64,000 bases of DNA from Variovorax sp. CF079. Its GTDB lineage: Bacteria; Pseudomonadota; Gammaproteobacteria; Burkholderiales; Burkholderiaceae_C. Location: contig NZ_FMZU01000005.1 in the NCBI RefSeq assembly GCF_900101545.1, forward strand, positions 62,001-126,000. Reading direction: 5' to 3'. Both the position numbers and the translations under genes were made by a program. How positions within the stretch are numbered: the first letter of the stretch is position 1; every line of letters begins with the position of its first letter. Below are positions 1 to 8,188 of this stretch, piece after piece. The notes below the pieces were generated by a model. The model worked only from the letters and a program-made list of their open reading frames with translations, did no database searches and had not been told where the DNA came from.

Positions 1-227
1 CCCTCGCCGGCCAGCGCACCCTTGGCCCTGGCCTGCGCCATCAGCTCGCCGTATTGCTGCACGCCGGCCTGCTCGACGTTCTCGGCCGGCACCAGGTTGC
101 GCGCCACCGAGGACTTGCCGACCTCGACCTGCGCGAGCGCCGGTGTCACCGCGGCCGCGCCCGCAGCCAGCAGAAATGCGCGGCGGGCTTGCCAGGTTCC
201 GGAGCGAGAAGTGCAGCGCAAACACAT
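1..227 (-). CDS. M48-family metallopeptidase, N-terminal part (runs off window)
   Basis: Minus-strand reading frame open from an ATG at 227 to the left edge (75 codons). It begins with a short charged stretch, an Arg-Arg pair and a hydrophobic segment (RRAFLLAAGAAAV) ending in an AxA-like site (ALAQ), so the product is probably exported, possibly by Tat. The following residues (VGKSSVARNLVPAENVEQ, then QQYGELMAQAR) resemble the mature N-terminus of periplasmic M48 proteases of Comamonadaceae. The HEXXH site would lie outside the window, so the family call rests on N-terminal resemblance only. It is divergent from the AmpG-like gene, whose start lies 35 bp away. Confidence 0.55.
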   Translation of the reverse strand, partial: MCLRCTSRSGTWQARRAFLLAAGAAAVTPALAQVEVGKSSVARNLVPAENVEQAGVQQYGELMAQARAKGALAGE

Positions 228-262
228 GCGGGAATAATAAGAGAGTCCAAAGACCCTCATTC

Positions 263-1594
263 ATGTCCGCACCCCCGGCTGACGAAGCCTCTCCTGCCCT
301 GCCTTGGCGCGACGCGCTCAAGGTTTATCTCGAACCGGCCACGCTGCGCATGCTCGCGCTGGGCTTCTCCGCGGGCCTGCCTCTGCTGCTGGTGCTGGGC
401 ACGCTGAGCTTCCGGCTGCGCGAGGCGGGCATCGACCGCACCACCATCGGCTACCTGAGCTGGGTCGGCCTGGCCTATGGCTTCAAGTGGGTGTGGGCGC
501 CGCTGGTGGACCGGCTGCCGATCCCGCCGCTGACCACGCTGCTCGGGCGCCGCCGCGGCTGGCTGCTGCTGGCGCAGGCGATAGTGATCGCCGGCATCGT
601 CGGCATGGCTTTCAACGACCCGCGCGCCGGGCTCGCGCCGCTCGTCTGGTGCGCGCTGCTGGTGGCTTTCGGCTCGGCCACGCAGGACATCGCGCTCGAC
701 GCCTTCCGCATCGAATCGGCCGCCACGCGCAAGCAGGCCGCGCTGGCGGCGGCCTACCAGACCGGCTACCGGCTGGCGATGATCTGGGCCGGCGCCGGCG
801 TGCTGTGGATCGCGGCCTGGGCCGAGATCGCCGGCGCCGCGGGCTACCAGAACGGCGCCTGGAAGGCCGCCTACCTCGTGATGGCGGCTTCGATGGCGGT
901 GGGCGTGATCACGGTGCTGCTGTCGCCCGAGCCGGTGCGCGTGGCGCTGCCGAAGGCGAAGAACGCGGCCGAGTGGCTGCAAAGCGTGCTGATCGAGCCC
1001 TTTGCCGACTTCATCCGCCGCTACAAGTGGCAGGCCGCGCTGATCCTCGCGCTGATCGCGGTCTACCGCATCAGCGACGTGGTGATGGGCATCATGGCCA
1101 ACCCCTTCTACGTCGACATGGGTTTCACCAAGGACGAGGTGGCGACGGTCAGCAAGATCTACGGCGTGGTGATGACGCTGGCCGGCGCCTTCGTCGGCGG
1201 CGTGCTGTCGATGCGCTTCGGCGTGATGCGCGTGCTGATGCTGGGCGCGGTGCTGAGCGCCGCGAGCAACCTGCTGTTCGCCTGGCTAGGAACGCGCGGG
1301 CACGACCTCACCGGCCTGGTGCTGGTGGTCTCGGCCGACAACCTGGCCGGCGGCATTGCATCGGCCGCCTTCATTGCCTACCTGTCGAGCCTGACCAACA
1401 TCAGCTACTCGGCCACGCAGTACGCGCTGTTCAGCTCCCTGATGCTGCTCTTGCCCAAGTTCATTGCCGGCTACTCGGGCGTCTTCGTCGACCACTACGG
1501 CTACAGCGCCTTCTTCATCGGCACCGCGGCGCTGGGTGCGCCGGTGCTGCTGCTGGTGGCGCTGGCCTCTCGAGCCTTCAAATCGGCGCCATAA
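263..1594 (+). CDS. AmpG-like major facilitator permease (muropeptide permease family)
   Basis: 443 aa, with about 12 hydrophobic segments. The first transmembrane region (LGFSAGLPLLLVLGTLSF) and the segment YLSWVGLAYGFKWVWAPLVDR match the AmpG branch of the MFS, which imports anhydromuropeptides from cell-wall recycling into the cytoplasm. An early ATG at 263 is chosen over an upstream in-frame start at 143 because residues before 263 are low in family resemblance and overlap the promoter region of the divergent protease gene. No ampD or ampR lies nearby, so the substrate is inferred from family only. Confidence 0.8.
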   Translation: MSAPPADEASPALPWRDALKVYLEPATLRMLALGFSAGLPLLLVLGTLSFRLREAGIDRTTIGYLSWVGLAYGFKWVWAPLVDRLPIPPLTTLLGRRRGWLLLAQAIVIAGIVGMAFNDPRAGLAPLVWCALLVAFGSATQDIALDAFRIESAATRKQAALAAAYQTGYRLAMIWAGAGVLWIAAWAEIAGAAGYQNGAWKAAYLVMAASMAVGVITVLLSPEPVRVALPKAKNAAEWLQSVLIEPFADFIRRYKWQAALILALIAVYRISDVVMGIMANPFYVDMGFTKDEVATVSKIYGVVMTLAGAFVGGVLSMRFGVMRVLMLGAVLSAASNLLFAWLGTRGHDLTGLVLVVSADNLAGGIASAAFIAYLSSLTNISYSATQYALFSSLMLLLPKFIAGYSGVFVDHYGYSAFFIGTAALGAPVLLLVALASRAFKSAP

Positions 1595-1618
1595 TGACTC
1601 CATTTCGGAGGCATTCGA

Positions 1619-1891
1619 GTGGCCAATCTGTCGATCAAAGGCGTTCCTGACGATATCGCCGAGCGCCTGCGGCAACGCGCCGCACGCAACCACCGCTCGC
1701 TGCAAGGCGAGCTGATGGCCATCATCGAACAGGCCGCCGGGGAGCCGAAGCCCGTGCCCTCCCACGCCTTTCAGTGCGCGAGCAAGTCCATCGAACAGAT
1801 CGCGGCCGAGCACCGCGCCCGCTTCCCGCAGCCCATCGCCCACGGCCCCGACGCGGTCGACATCATTCGCACCGAACGGGACGTCCGGTGA
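1619..1891 (+). CDS. FitA/VapB-type ribbon-helix-helix antitoxin
   Basis: 90 aa from a GTG start. The N-terminus (MANLSIKGVPDDIAERLRQR) is a typical FitA-like Arc/MetJ ribbon-helix-helix: a beta strand, then two helices containing RAARNHRSLQGELMAIIEQA. The C-terminal half, rich in His and Arg, would be the toxin-wrapping segment. The stop codon overlaps the GTG start of the PIN-domain toxin by 3 bp (GTGA), a standard coupled toxin-antitoxin arrangement. The protein should bind its own promoter just upstream of 1619; no clear palindrome was identified there. Confidence 0.85.
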   Translation: MANLSIKGVPDDIAERLRQRAARNHRSLQGELMAIIEQAAGEPKPVPSHAFQCASKSIEQIAAEHRARFPQPIAHGPDAVDIIRTERDVR

Positions 1892-2331
1892 GGGCGCCGG
1901 CCCCCGCTCCCCGCGCCGCCGAACCGCCGGTGCCCTACCTGATCCGGCCGCCGATGGTGGTCGACTGCAGCGCGCTCAGCGCCGTGCTGTTCGACGAGCC
2001 GATGCGCGATGCCGCGCTGGCGCGCCTGGTCGGCCACAGCCTGCACGCGCCGAATCTGCTCGATCACGAGATCGCGAGCGTCGCGCTCAAGAAGCTGCGG
2101 CAGGACTGGCCTGCGGACTCCGTCGCGCTCGCGCTGGGCGACTACCACGCCGACGACATTCAGTTGCACCCGGTCGACATCGCCGGGCAATACGAGCTGG
2201 CGCAGCGCTACCAGATCTCGGTCTATGACGCCGCCTACCTGTGGCTCGCGGCCGAGCTCCGGGCGCCGCTCGCCACGTTCGACCCGAAGCTTGCCGCCGC
2301 TGCCCAGGCGCACCTCAACGGCGCGCCTTGA
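1888..2331 (+). CDS. PIN-domain ribonuclease toxin (VapC/FitB type)
   Basis: 147 aa from GTG at 1888, translationally coupled to the antitoxin; an internal ATG at 1954 would give a shorter protein starting MVVDCSALSAVLF. PIN acidic residues are visible in order: Asp in VVDCS, Glu in LLDHEIASVALKKL, Asp in YDAAYLWLA and Asp in ATFDPKL, so the Mg-dependent RNase site looks intact. Length fits the family (about 130-150 aa). Members of this family cleave tRNA or rRNA when released from the antitoxin; the target here is unknown. Confidence 0.87.
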   Translation: MRAPAPAPRAAEPPVPYLIRPPMVVDCSALSAVLFDEPMRDAALARLVGHSLHAPNLLDHEIASVALKKLRQDWPADSVALALGDYHADDIQLHPVDIAGQYELAQRYQISVYDAAYLWLAAELRAPLATFDPKLAAAAQAHLNGAP

Positions 2332-2413
2332 GCCGGGGGATTGACCGACATCGCGATCCGGCAACCAACTGGTAGTCTTGCGCCACGTCCATCCCACCCC
2401 TTTCCCCAGCACC

Positions 2414-3607
2414 GTGCCCTCCCGCATTTCTCCTCTTCAGATCAGCGCCTTCACCGCGACCTCGGCCGTCGGCATCGGCAAGGAAGCCCTCGTAGCCGCC
2501 CTCGAACAATCGAAGAGCGGCCTGCGCGCCAACGATTTCGGCGCCACGCCGCTTCCGACCTGGATCGGCCGCGTCGACGGGCTCGAATCGCTCCGGCTGC
2601 CCGAAGACCTGGCCGGCTGGGATTGCCGCAACAACCGCCTGGCCTGGCTCGGCTTGCAGGCCGACAGCTTTATCGAAGCGGTGGCGGCGGCGCGCGAGCG
2701 CTACGGCGCGGCGCGCATCGCGCTGGTGCTCGGCACCTCCACCTCGAGCATCGGCGAGACCGAACTGGCCTACACGCAGCTCGACGCCGACGGCGGCTTC
2801 CCGGCCGATCAACGGCGGCCCCTGGTCCACACGCCCCATTCGCTCGCGATGTTCGTGCAGCAGGCGCTCGGGCTCGAAGGCCCGGCCGAGACCATTTCGA
2901 CTGCCTGTTCGTCGAGCGCCAAGGTCTTCGCTTCGGCCGAGCGGCTGATCCGCCTGGGCCTGGTCGACGCGGCCGTGGTCGGCGGCGTGGACACGCTGTG
3001 CGGCAGCGTGCTGTTCGGCTTCAATTCGCTCGAGCTGGTCTCGCCCGAGCCGTGCCGGCCCTTCGACGCCACTCGCAACGGCATCAGCCTGGGCGAGGCC
3101 GCGGGCTTCGCGCTGCTCGAGCGCGGCGCCGGCAGGCTCGAACTGCTGGGCTACGGCGAGGCGAGCGACGCCCACCACATGTCCACACCCCATCCCGAAG
3201 GCCTGGGCGCGGAGCGCGCGCTCGACGATGCGCTGGCGCGCGCCGGCCTCGCGCCCGACGCCATCGACTACATCAACATGCACGGCACGGCCAGCATGAA
3301 GAACGACGAGGTCGAGGGCGCGCTGGTGGCGCGCCGCTTTCCAGCAGGCACGCATGCGAGTTCGACCAAGGGCTTCACCGGCCACACGCTGGGCGCGGCC
3401 GGCATCGTCGAGGCGGTGATCAGCCTGCTGGCCATCGAACGCGGGCTGAAGCCGGGCACCGTCAACACCACCACGCTGGATGCCGAATGCGGCCCGCAGA
3501 TCAGGCTGCAGCCCGCGCACGGCGAGGTGCGTTACGCGCTCTCCAATTCCTTCGGCTTCGGCGGCAACAACTGCTCGCTGGTGTTCGGCAAGGGGGCCCG
3601 CGCATGA
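2414..3607 (+). CDS. Beta-ketoacyl-ACP synthase (FabB/FabF-like, aryl-polyene/type II PKS class)
   Basis: 397 aa from the GTG at 2414 (an upstream TTG at 2378 adds 12 unlikely residues). All thiolase-fold catalytic residues are present: Cys165 in STACSSSAK, His290 in NMHGTAS and His324 in KGFTGHTLGAAG, followed by NSFGFGGNN. The enzyme should perform decarboxylative Claisen condensation on an ACP-bound chain. It overlaps by 4 bp (ATGA) a gene for a truncated ketosynthase-like partner, as in aryl polyene and type II polyketide loci. No acyl carrier protein, ketoreductase, dehydratase or acyltransferase gene is found nearby, so the product cannot be deduced. Confidence 0.85.
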   Translation: MPSRISPLQISAFTATSAVGIGKEALVAALEQSKSGLRANDFGATPLPTWIGRVDGLESLRLPEDLAGWDCRNNRLAWLGLQADSFIEAVAAARERYGAARIALVLGTSTSSIGETELAYTQLDADGGFPADQRRPLVHTPHSLAMFVQQALGLEGPAETISTACSSSAKVFASAERLIRLGLVDAAVVGGVDTLCGSVLFGFNSLELVSPEPCRPFDATRNGISLGEAAGFALLERGAGRLELLGYGEASDAHHMSTPHPEGLGAERALDDALARAGLAPDAIDYINMHGTASMKNDEVEGALVARRFPAGTHASSTKGFTGHTLGAAGIVEAVISLLAIERGLKPGTVNTTTLDAECGPQIRLQPAHGEVRYALSNSFGFGGNNCSLVFGKGARA

Positions 3608-4407
3608 AGACGCCGACCCTCTACATCGAAGGCCCGGCCTTCTGGGCGCCGACCCTGCCGGGCTGGGAGACCGCACGCGCCGTGTTCCGCGGCGAGGCGC
3701 AGCCGGCCGATCCGCTGGCCAAGCGGCCTTCGCCGCAGTTGCTGGCGCCGGCCGAGCGGCGGCGCGCGCCCGACACGGTGGCGCTCGCGCTCGAGGTTGC
3801 GGCGGCCGCGATCGCCGCCTCGGGCCGCGACGCCGCGCAGCTGCCCTGCGTGTTCGCCTCGGCGCACGGCGACCTCGGCATCAACGACTACATGTCCAGC
3901 ACGCTCGCCAGCGACCCCAAGCTGCTGTCGCCGATCAAGTTCCACAACTCGGTGCACAACGCAGCGGTGGGCTACTGGACCATCGGCACCGGCTGCATGG
4001 CGGCGAGCAATTCGGTGTCGGCCTACGAAAGCAGCTTTGCGACCGCCCTGCTCGAGGCCGCGGCGCAGTGCGCGGCCGACCAGGAGGCGGTGCTTCTGGC
4101 CGGCTTCGACGTGCCCGCCGTGGGCGCGCTCGCCTCGGTGGTCACCAGCCGCGAGCTGCTGGCCGTGGCGCTGGTGCTCGCACCTGCGCGCACCGAACGC
4201 ACGGTGGCCTCCTTCGAATGGTCGCTCGCGAGCGGCGCGCCGGCCGCGCCACGCCCGCCTTCCGATGCGGCGCGCGCCTTGAAGGCCAATGCGATGGCCG
4301 ACGCGCTGCCCTTGTTCGAAACCCTGGCGCGCGGCAAGCCGGAGGCGCTCGCCCTGCCGCTGTCGGCCACGCTGTCGCTGCAACTGCGGCTCGAACCGCA
4401 GGGCTGA
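3604..4407 (+). CDS. Ketosynthase-like chain-length-factor partner (Ketoacyl-synt_2 type)
   Basis: 267 aa, about two thirds the length of a full ketosynthase, corresponding to the N-terminal thiolase half only. The diagnostic region is SPIKFHNSVHNAAVGYW followed by TGCMAASNSVSAYESSF, which matches the Ketoacyl-synt_2 (PF13723) proteins that accompany aryl-polyene ketosynthases. The catalytic His residues of a complete ketosynthase are absent, so it is more likely an accessory or chain-length factor than an independent enzyme. It starts inside the stop of the upstream ketosynthase (ATGA), implying co-translation and a heterodimer. Confidence 0.78.
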   Translation: MKTPTLYIEGPAFWAPTLPGWETARAVFRGEAQPADPLAKRPSPQLLAPAERRRAPDTVALALEVAAAAIAASGRDAAQLPCVFASAHGDLGINDYMSSTLASDPKLLSPIKFHNSVHNAAVGYWTIGTGCMAASNSVSAYESSFATALLEAAAQCAADQEAVLLAGFDVPAVGALASVVTSRELLAVALVLAPARTERTVASFEWSLASGAPAAPRPPSDAARALKANAMADALPLFETLARGKPEALALPLSATLSLQLRLEPQG

Positions 4408-4417
4408 GGAAGCCGCC

Positions 4418-6046
4418 ATGAACCCCATCCTTCGCCGGCACGATGTCGTGATCATGGGCGGGGGACTGGCGGGGCTCACACTCGCGCTGCAGCTCAAGCG
4501 GCGCTTCGCCGACATCGACATCGTGGTGCTGGAGCGCCGCGCGCATCCGGTGCCGCATGCGGCGCACAAGGTGGGCGAATCCTCGGTCGAGATCGGCGCG
4601 CACTACTTCGACACGGTGCTGGGCCTCAAACCGCACATGCACGGCGCCCAGCTGCGCAAGTTCGGCTTCCGCTTCTTCTTCAGCGAGGGCCGGCGCGACA
4701 TCGACCAGGTGACCGAGATCGGCGCGAGCCGCTACCTCGCGGTGCCGAGCTACCAGATCGACCGCGGCATCTTCGAGAACTACCTGGCCGAGGAAGCCAC
4801 GCGCCGCGGCGTGCGCTTCGTCGACAGCGCACTGGTGCGCCGGATCGAGCTGGCCGACGACCCGCGCGAGCCGCACCGGCTCAACTGGACGCAGGACGGC
4901 GAAACCCACCTCGTCCACGCGCGCTGGCTCATCGACGCCTGCGGGCGCGCCGGCATGCTCAAGCGCAAGCTCGGGCTGGCCGAGCCCAATGCGCACGACT
5001 GCAATGCCGTGTGGTTCCGCATCGGCGAGCGCATCACCATCGACGACTGGTCCGACAACGCCGAGTGGCGAGCGCGCTGCGAGCCGCAGGCGCGGTGGCT
5101 CTCGACCAACCACCTGGTCGGCGCCGGCTACTGGGTCTGGCTGATTCCGCTGGCCTCGGGTTCGCACTCGGTCGGCATCGTGGCCGACCCGCGGCTGCAT
5201 CCGATGGAAACCATCGACAGCTTCGACAAGGCGATGGAGTGGTTCCGGACCTGGCAGCCGCGCCTTTTCGACGAACTCGACGGCAAGCGCCATCTGCTGC
5301 AGGATTTCGCCTTCTTCCGCGACTTCTCGTACGGCTGCAAGCAGGTGTTCTCGGGCCAGCGCTGGGCGCTGACCGGCGAAGCGGGGCTCTTCCTCGACCC
5401 CTTCTATTCGCCGGGCAGCGATTTCATCGCGATGAGCAACACCTACATCACCGACCTGATCGCGCACGACCGCGCCGGGCGCTCGGTGGATGCGCGCGCC
5501 CAGCTCTACGACCAGATCTACCACTCCTTCTACGAAAGCACGCTCGCGCTCTACACCGACCAGTACCCGCTCTTCGGCGACCCGGAGGTGCTGCCGGTGA
5601 AGGTGATCTGGGACTACACCTACTACTGGGGCGTGCTTTCGCAGATCTTCTTCCAGCAGCGGCTGACCGACCTCGCGCTGCTGGGCAGCCTGCGCGACGA
5701 GCTCCAGCATTGCCAGCGGCTCAACTTCGCGGCGCAGGACTTCCTGCGCGCATGGTCGGCCGTGAGCGCGAAGCGCAATCCGGCCGTGATGCTGGACCAG
5801 GCCGCGCTGCCGTGGTTTGCCGAACTCAACCGCAGCCTCAACGACCGGCTCGACGACGAAGCCTTTCGGACACGCATGCGGGCCTCGGTCGAACAGCTGC
5901 GTGCGCTGGCCGGCGAGATCCTGCTGCGCGCCACCCGGGAGCACCCGGGCCTCGACGGCCTCGCCCTGCGCGCCGTGCTAGCCGAGAAAATGACGGCCGC
6001 CTCGCCTGGCCCGGCGCCCGCCTCCATGCTCTTCGCGCCGAACTGA
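4418..6046 (+). CDS. FAD-dependent halogenase-like monooxygenase
   Basis: 542 aa. The N-terminal dinucleotide fold VVIMGGGLAGLTLALQL is followed by HKVGESSVEIG, and residues near 240 read GYWVWLIPLASG, containing the WxWxIP signature of flavin-dependent halogenases. A second FAD motif is WALTGEAGLFLDPFYSPGSD. The length matches tryptophan- and phenol-type halogenases (about 500-550 aa). It begins 10 bp after the chain-length-factor-like gene and is probably co-transcribed with the two ketosynthase genes. Halogenation is inferred; related proteins with the same motifs can act as plain hydroxylases. A flavin reductase partner is not encoded nearby. Confidence 0.75.
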   Translation: MNPILRRHDVVIMGGGLAGLTLALQLKRRFADIDIVVLERRAHPVPHAAHKVGESSVEIGAHYFDTVLGLKPHMHGAQLRKFGFRFFFSEGRRDIDQVTEIGASRYLAVPSYQIDRGIFENYLAEEATRRGVRFVDSALVRRIELADDPREPHRLNWTQDGETHLVHARWLIDACGRAGMLKRKLGLAEPNAHDCNAVWFRIGERITIDDWSDNAEWRARCEPQARWLSTNHLVGAGYWVWLIPLASGSHSVGIVADPRLHPMETIDSFDKAMEWFRTWQPRLFDELDGKRHLLQDFAFFRDFSYGCKQVFSGQRWALTGEAGLFLDPFYSPGSDFIAMSNTYITDLIAHDRAGRSVDARAQLYDQIYHSFYESTLALYTDQYPLFGDPEVLPVKVIWDYTYYWGVLSQIFFQQRLTDLALLGSLRDELQHCQRLNFAAQDFLRAWSAVSAKRNPAVMLDQAALPWFAELNRSLNDRLDDEAFRTRMRASVEQLRALAGEILLRATREHPGLDGLALRAVLAEKMTAASPGPAPASMLFAPN

Positions 6047-6127
6047 TCGATACCAGTCGCTTCGAGGTTTACGCCAACTTTACGGAGCGTTCAAGCCAGC
6101 TTGGCGCCACAGGGAGAACCTACAACC

Positions 6128-6841
6128 ATGAGCACCCCCCAACTCCTGATGATCGAAGACGACGCCCGCCTGGCGCAGATGGTGGGCGAATACCTCACCC
6201 AGTCGGGCTTCGGCTTCAGCCACGCCGCGGATGGCGCCAGCGGGCTCGAGCTGCTGCAGCAGCGCTCGCCCGATCTCGTGATCCTCGACCTGATGCTGCC
6301 GGACACCGACGGCCTCGAGGTCTGCCGCCGGATCCGGGCCCTGCCCAACGGGCTGGCCAAGGTGTCGGTGCTGATGCTGACCGCCAAGGGCGACCCGATG
6401 GACCGCATCATCGGCCTGGAGATCGGCGCCGACGACTACCTGCCCAAGCCCTTCGAGCCGCGCGAGCTGCTGGCGCGCATCCGCGCCGTGCTGCGCCGCC
6501 GCAGCGAAAGCACGAGCGCGGCGGCGGCCGCCACCGTGATGCGCTTCGGCACGCTGGAGATCGACCGCAACGCGCGCACGGTCACGGTCGGCGGGGCGCC
6601 GGCGGACCTCACCTCCTACCAGTTCGACCTGCTGGTCGCGATGGCCGAGCGCGCCGGCCGCGTGCTCACACGCGACCAGATCATGGAAGCCGTGCGCGGC
6701 CGCGAGCTCGAGGCCTTCGACCGCTCGATTGACGTGCACATGGGCCGCATCCGTGCGGCGATCGAAGTCGACGCCAAGAATCCGAAGCGCATCCTCACCG
6801 TGCGCGGCGTGGGCTACGTGTTCGCGAAGCAGCAGGACTAG
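6128..6841 (+). CDS. OmpR/PhoB-family response regulator
   Basis: 237 aa. The receiver domain spans residues 5-118, with the acidic pair at 11-12 (EDD), phospho-acceptor Asp54 in VILDLMLP, Thr in MLTAK and Lys in PKPFEP. A winged-helix DNA-binding domain fills residues 140-235 (LTSYQFDLLVAMAERAG and RGVGYVFAKQ). It is followed 11 bp later by a sensor kinase gene and thus forms a two-component pair. Sequence and partner architecture are closest to the RstA/CpxR-like group; the signal is unknown. Confidence 0.92.
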   Translation: MSTPQLLMIEDDARLAQMVGEYLTQSGFGFSHAADGASGLELLQQRSPDLVILDLMLPDTDGLEVCRRIRALPNGLAKVSVLMLTAKGDPMDRIIGLEIGADDYLPKPFEPRELLARIRAVLRRRSESTSAAAAATVMRFGTLEIDRNARTVTVGGAPADLTSYQFDLLVAMAERAGRVLTRDQIMEAVRGRELEAFDRSIDVHMGRIRAAIEVDAKNPKRILTVRGVGYVFAKQQD

Positions 6842-6852
6842 GACAGCCCCAG

Positions 6853-8037
6853 ATGTTGCGCAATCTCTACCGGCGCCACCTCTACGTCCGCATCTGGCTG
6901 GCGGTGGTGGCCGGCGTCGTCATCCTCACCCTCACCGCCAACTGGATCGTGCGCGAGGCGGCCGAGAACGAGCGCGAGCGGCTGTCGGCCGTGCCGCGCG
7001 AGGTTGTGGTGCTCAACAACCAGGACCACGCCATCGGCACCGGCAGCGCCGTGCGCGTGCCCGGCCAGGGGCTCGAATTCGACGTCACGCTCGAGGACGG
7101 CCGCGCGCTCTCGCTGCGCGTGGCGCCGCGCCCGCGCCCGAGCGGCACCAGCGGGCTGACGGCTTGGCGCACGCCTTTCGGGCTGGGCTGGATGGTCGCA
7201 CTGGTCGGCGTCGCCGTGGCGCTGGGCGTCTACCCGATCGTGCGCCGGCTCACCAAGCGCCTCGAGGCGCTGCAACGCGGCGTGCAGCGCTGGGGCGAAG
7301 GAGACTTGTCGGTGCGCGTCGCCGAAGAAGGGCAGGACGAAGTGGCCGATCTTTCCAATCGATTCAACGGGGCGGCGGCCCGCATCGAGCAACTGGTGCG
7401 CTCGCACAAGTCGCTGTTGGCCAATGCCTCGCACGAGCTGCGCTCGCCGCTCACGCGCATCCGCATGGGACTGGAACTGATGGGCGAGCGGCCGAGCGAG
7501 GCCGCGCGCGAGGAAATTGCGCGCAACATCGCCGAGCTCGACCAGCTGATCGACGAGATCCTGCTCGCGAGCCGGCTCGACGCCAAGGAAGCTGACATGG
7601 GCACGGTCGAAACGGTCGACCTCACCGGCCTGGCTGCCGAAGAGTGCGCGCGCGTCGATGCCGAGCTCGACGTGGCCGAAGACGCCAGCAGCGACGCGCT
7701 GACGGTGCGCGGCGTGCCCCGCCTGCTGCGGCGCGCGATCCGCAACCTGCTCGAGAACGCGCGGCGCTACGGGGCCGGCGAGATCAGCGTGCAGCTCGAC
7801 AGCACCAGCAGCGCCGCCGAGATCCGCGTCAACGATCGCGGCCCCGGCGTGCCGGCCGCGCTGCGTGATCGCATCTTCGAACCCTTCTACCGGCTGCCGG
7901 GCGCCAGCGAGCGCAACGGCGGCGTGGGCCTCGGCCTGGCGCTGGTCAAATCGATCACCGAACGCCATGGCGGCAGCGTGCGCTGCGAAGACCGCCCCGG
8001 CGGCGGCGCCAGCTTCGTCATCGCACTCCCGAACTAA
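6853..8037 (+). CDS. Sensor histidine kinase of the RstB/CpxA-like class
   Basis: 394 aa. A transmembrane helix lies at about 13-33, a short periplasmic domain of about 75 residues, a second helix at about 108-130, a HAMP region, the H-box LLANASHELRSPLTR with phospho-acceptor His194, and a C-terminal HATPase with N-box (NLLENARRYG), DRGPGVP and GVGLGLALVKSI glycine motifs. The small sensor loop has no recognisable ligand domain. It is co-directional with the response regulator 11 bp upstream, and the two act as a membrane signalling pair. Confidence 0.92.
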   Translation: MLRNLYRRHLYVRIWLAVVAGVVILTLTANWIVREAAENERERLSAVPREVVVLNNQDHAIGTGSAVRVPGQGLEFDVTLEDGRALSLRVAPRPRPSGTSGLTAWRTPFGLGWMVALVGVAVALGVYPIVRRLTKRLEALQRGVQRWGEGDLSVRVAEEGQDEVADLSNRFNGAAARIEQLVRSHKSLLANASHELRSPLTRIRMGLELMGERPSEAAREEIARNIAELDQLIDEILLASRLDAKEADMGTVETVDLTGLAAEECARVDAELDVAEDASSDALTVRGVPRLLRRAIRNLLENARRYGAGEISVQLDSTSSAAEIRVNDRGPGVPAALRDRIFEPFYRLPGASERNGGVGLGLALVKSITERHGGSVRCEDRPGGGASFVIALPN

Positions 8038-8080
8038 GGCCTCCCGGCTTTTCACTGCGCTTCGCTTCGTGTAACTCCAC

Positions 8081-8124
8081 CCCCCGAGGGGGAGGCGCGC
8101 CCCGCCTTGGGGCGGCCCGGCGGC
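8081..8124. repeat. GC-rich dispersed repeat element, copy 1
   Basis: Between the histidine kinase stop (8037) and the O-antigen ligase start (8189). It consists of a self-complementary CCCCCGAGGGGG block, a short spacer and the string CGCCTTGGGGCGGCCCGGCG. The same two blocks in the same order and orientation recur at 42083-42123. The element resembles the short intergenic repeats that are frequent in Comamonadaceae genomes; a transcript of it could form hairpins. No gene is seen in the 150-bp gap around it. Confidence 0.7.
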
Positions 8125-8188
8125 GGCCGCCGAAGCTGACCGTCCAGGTCAGGAAACGGTGCGGCGGCGGCACCTAAAATCCGCCCCC

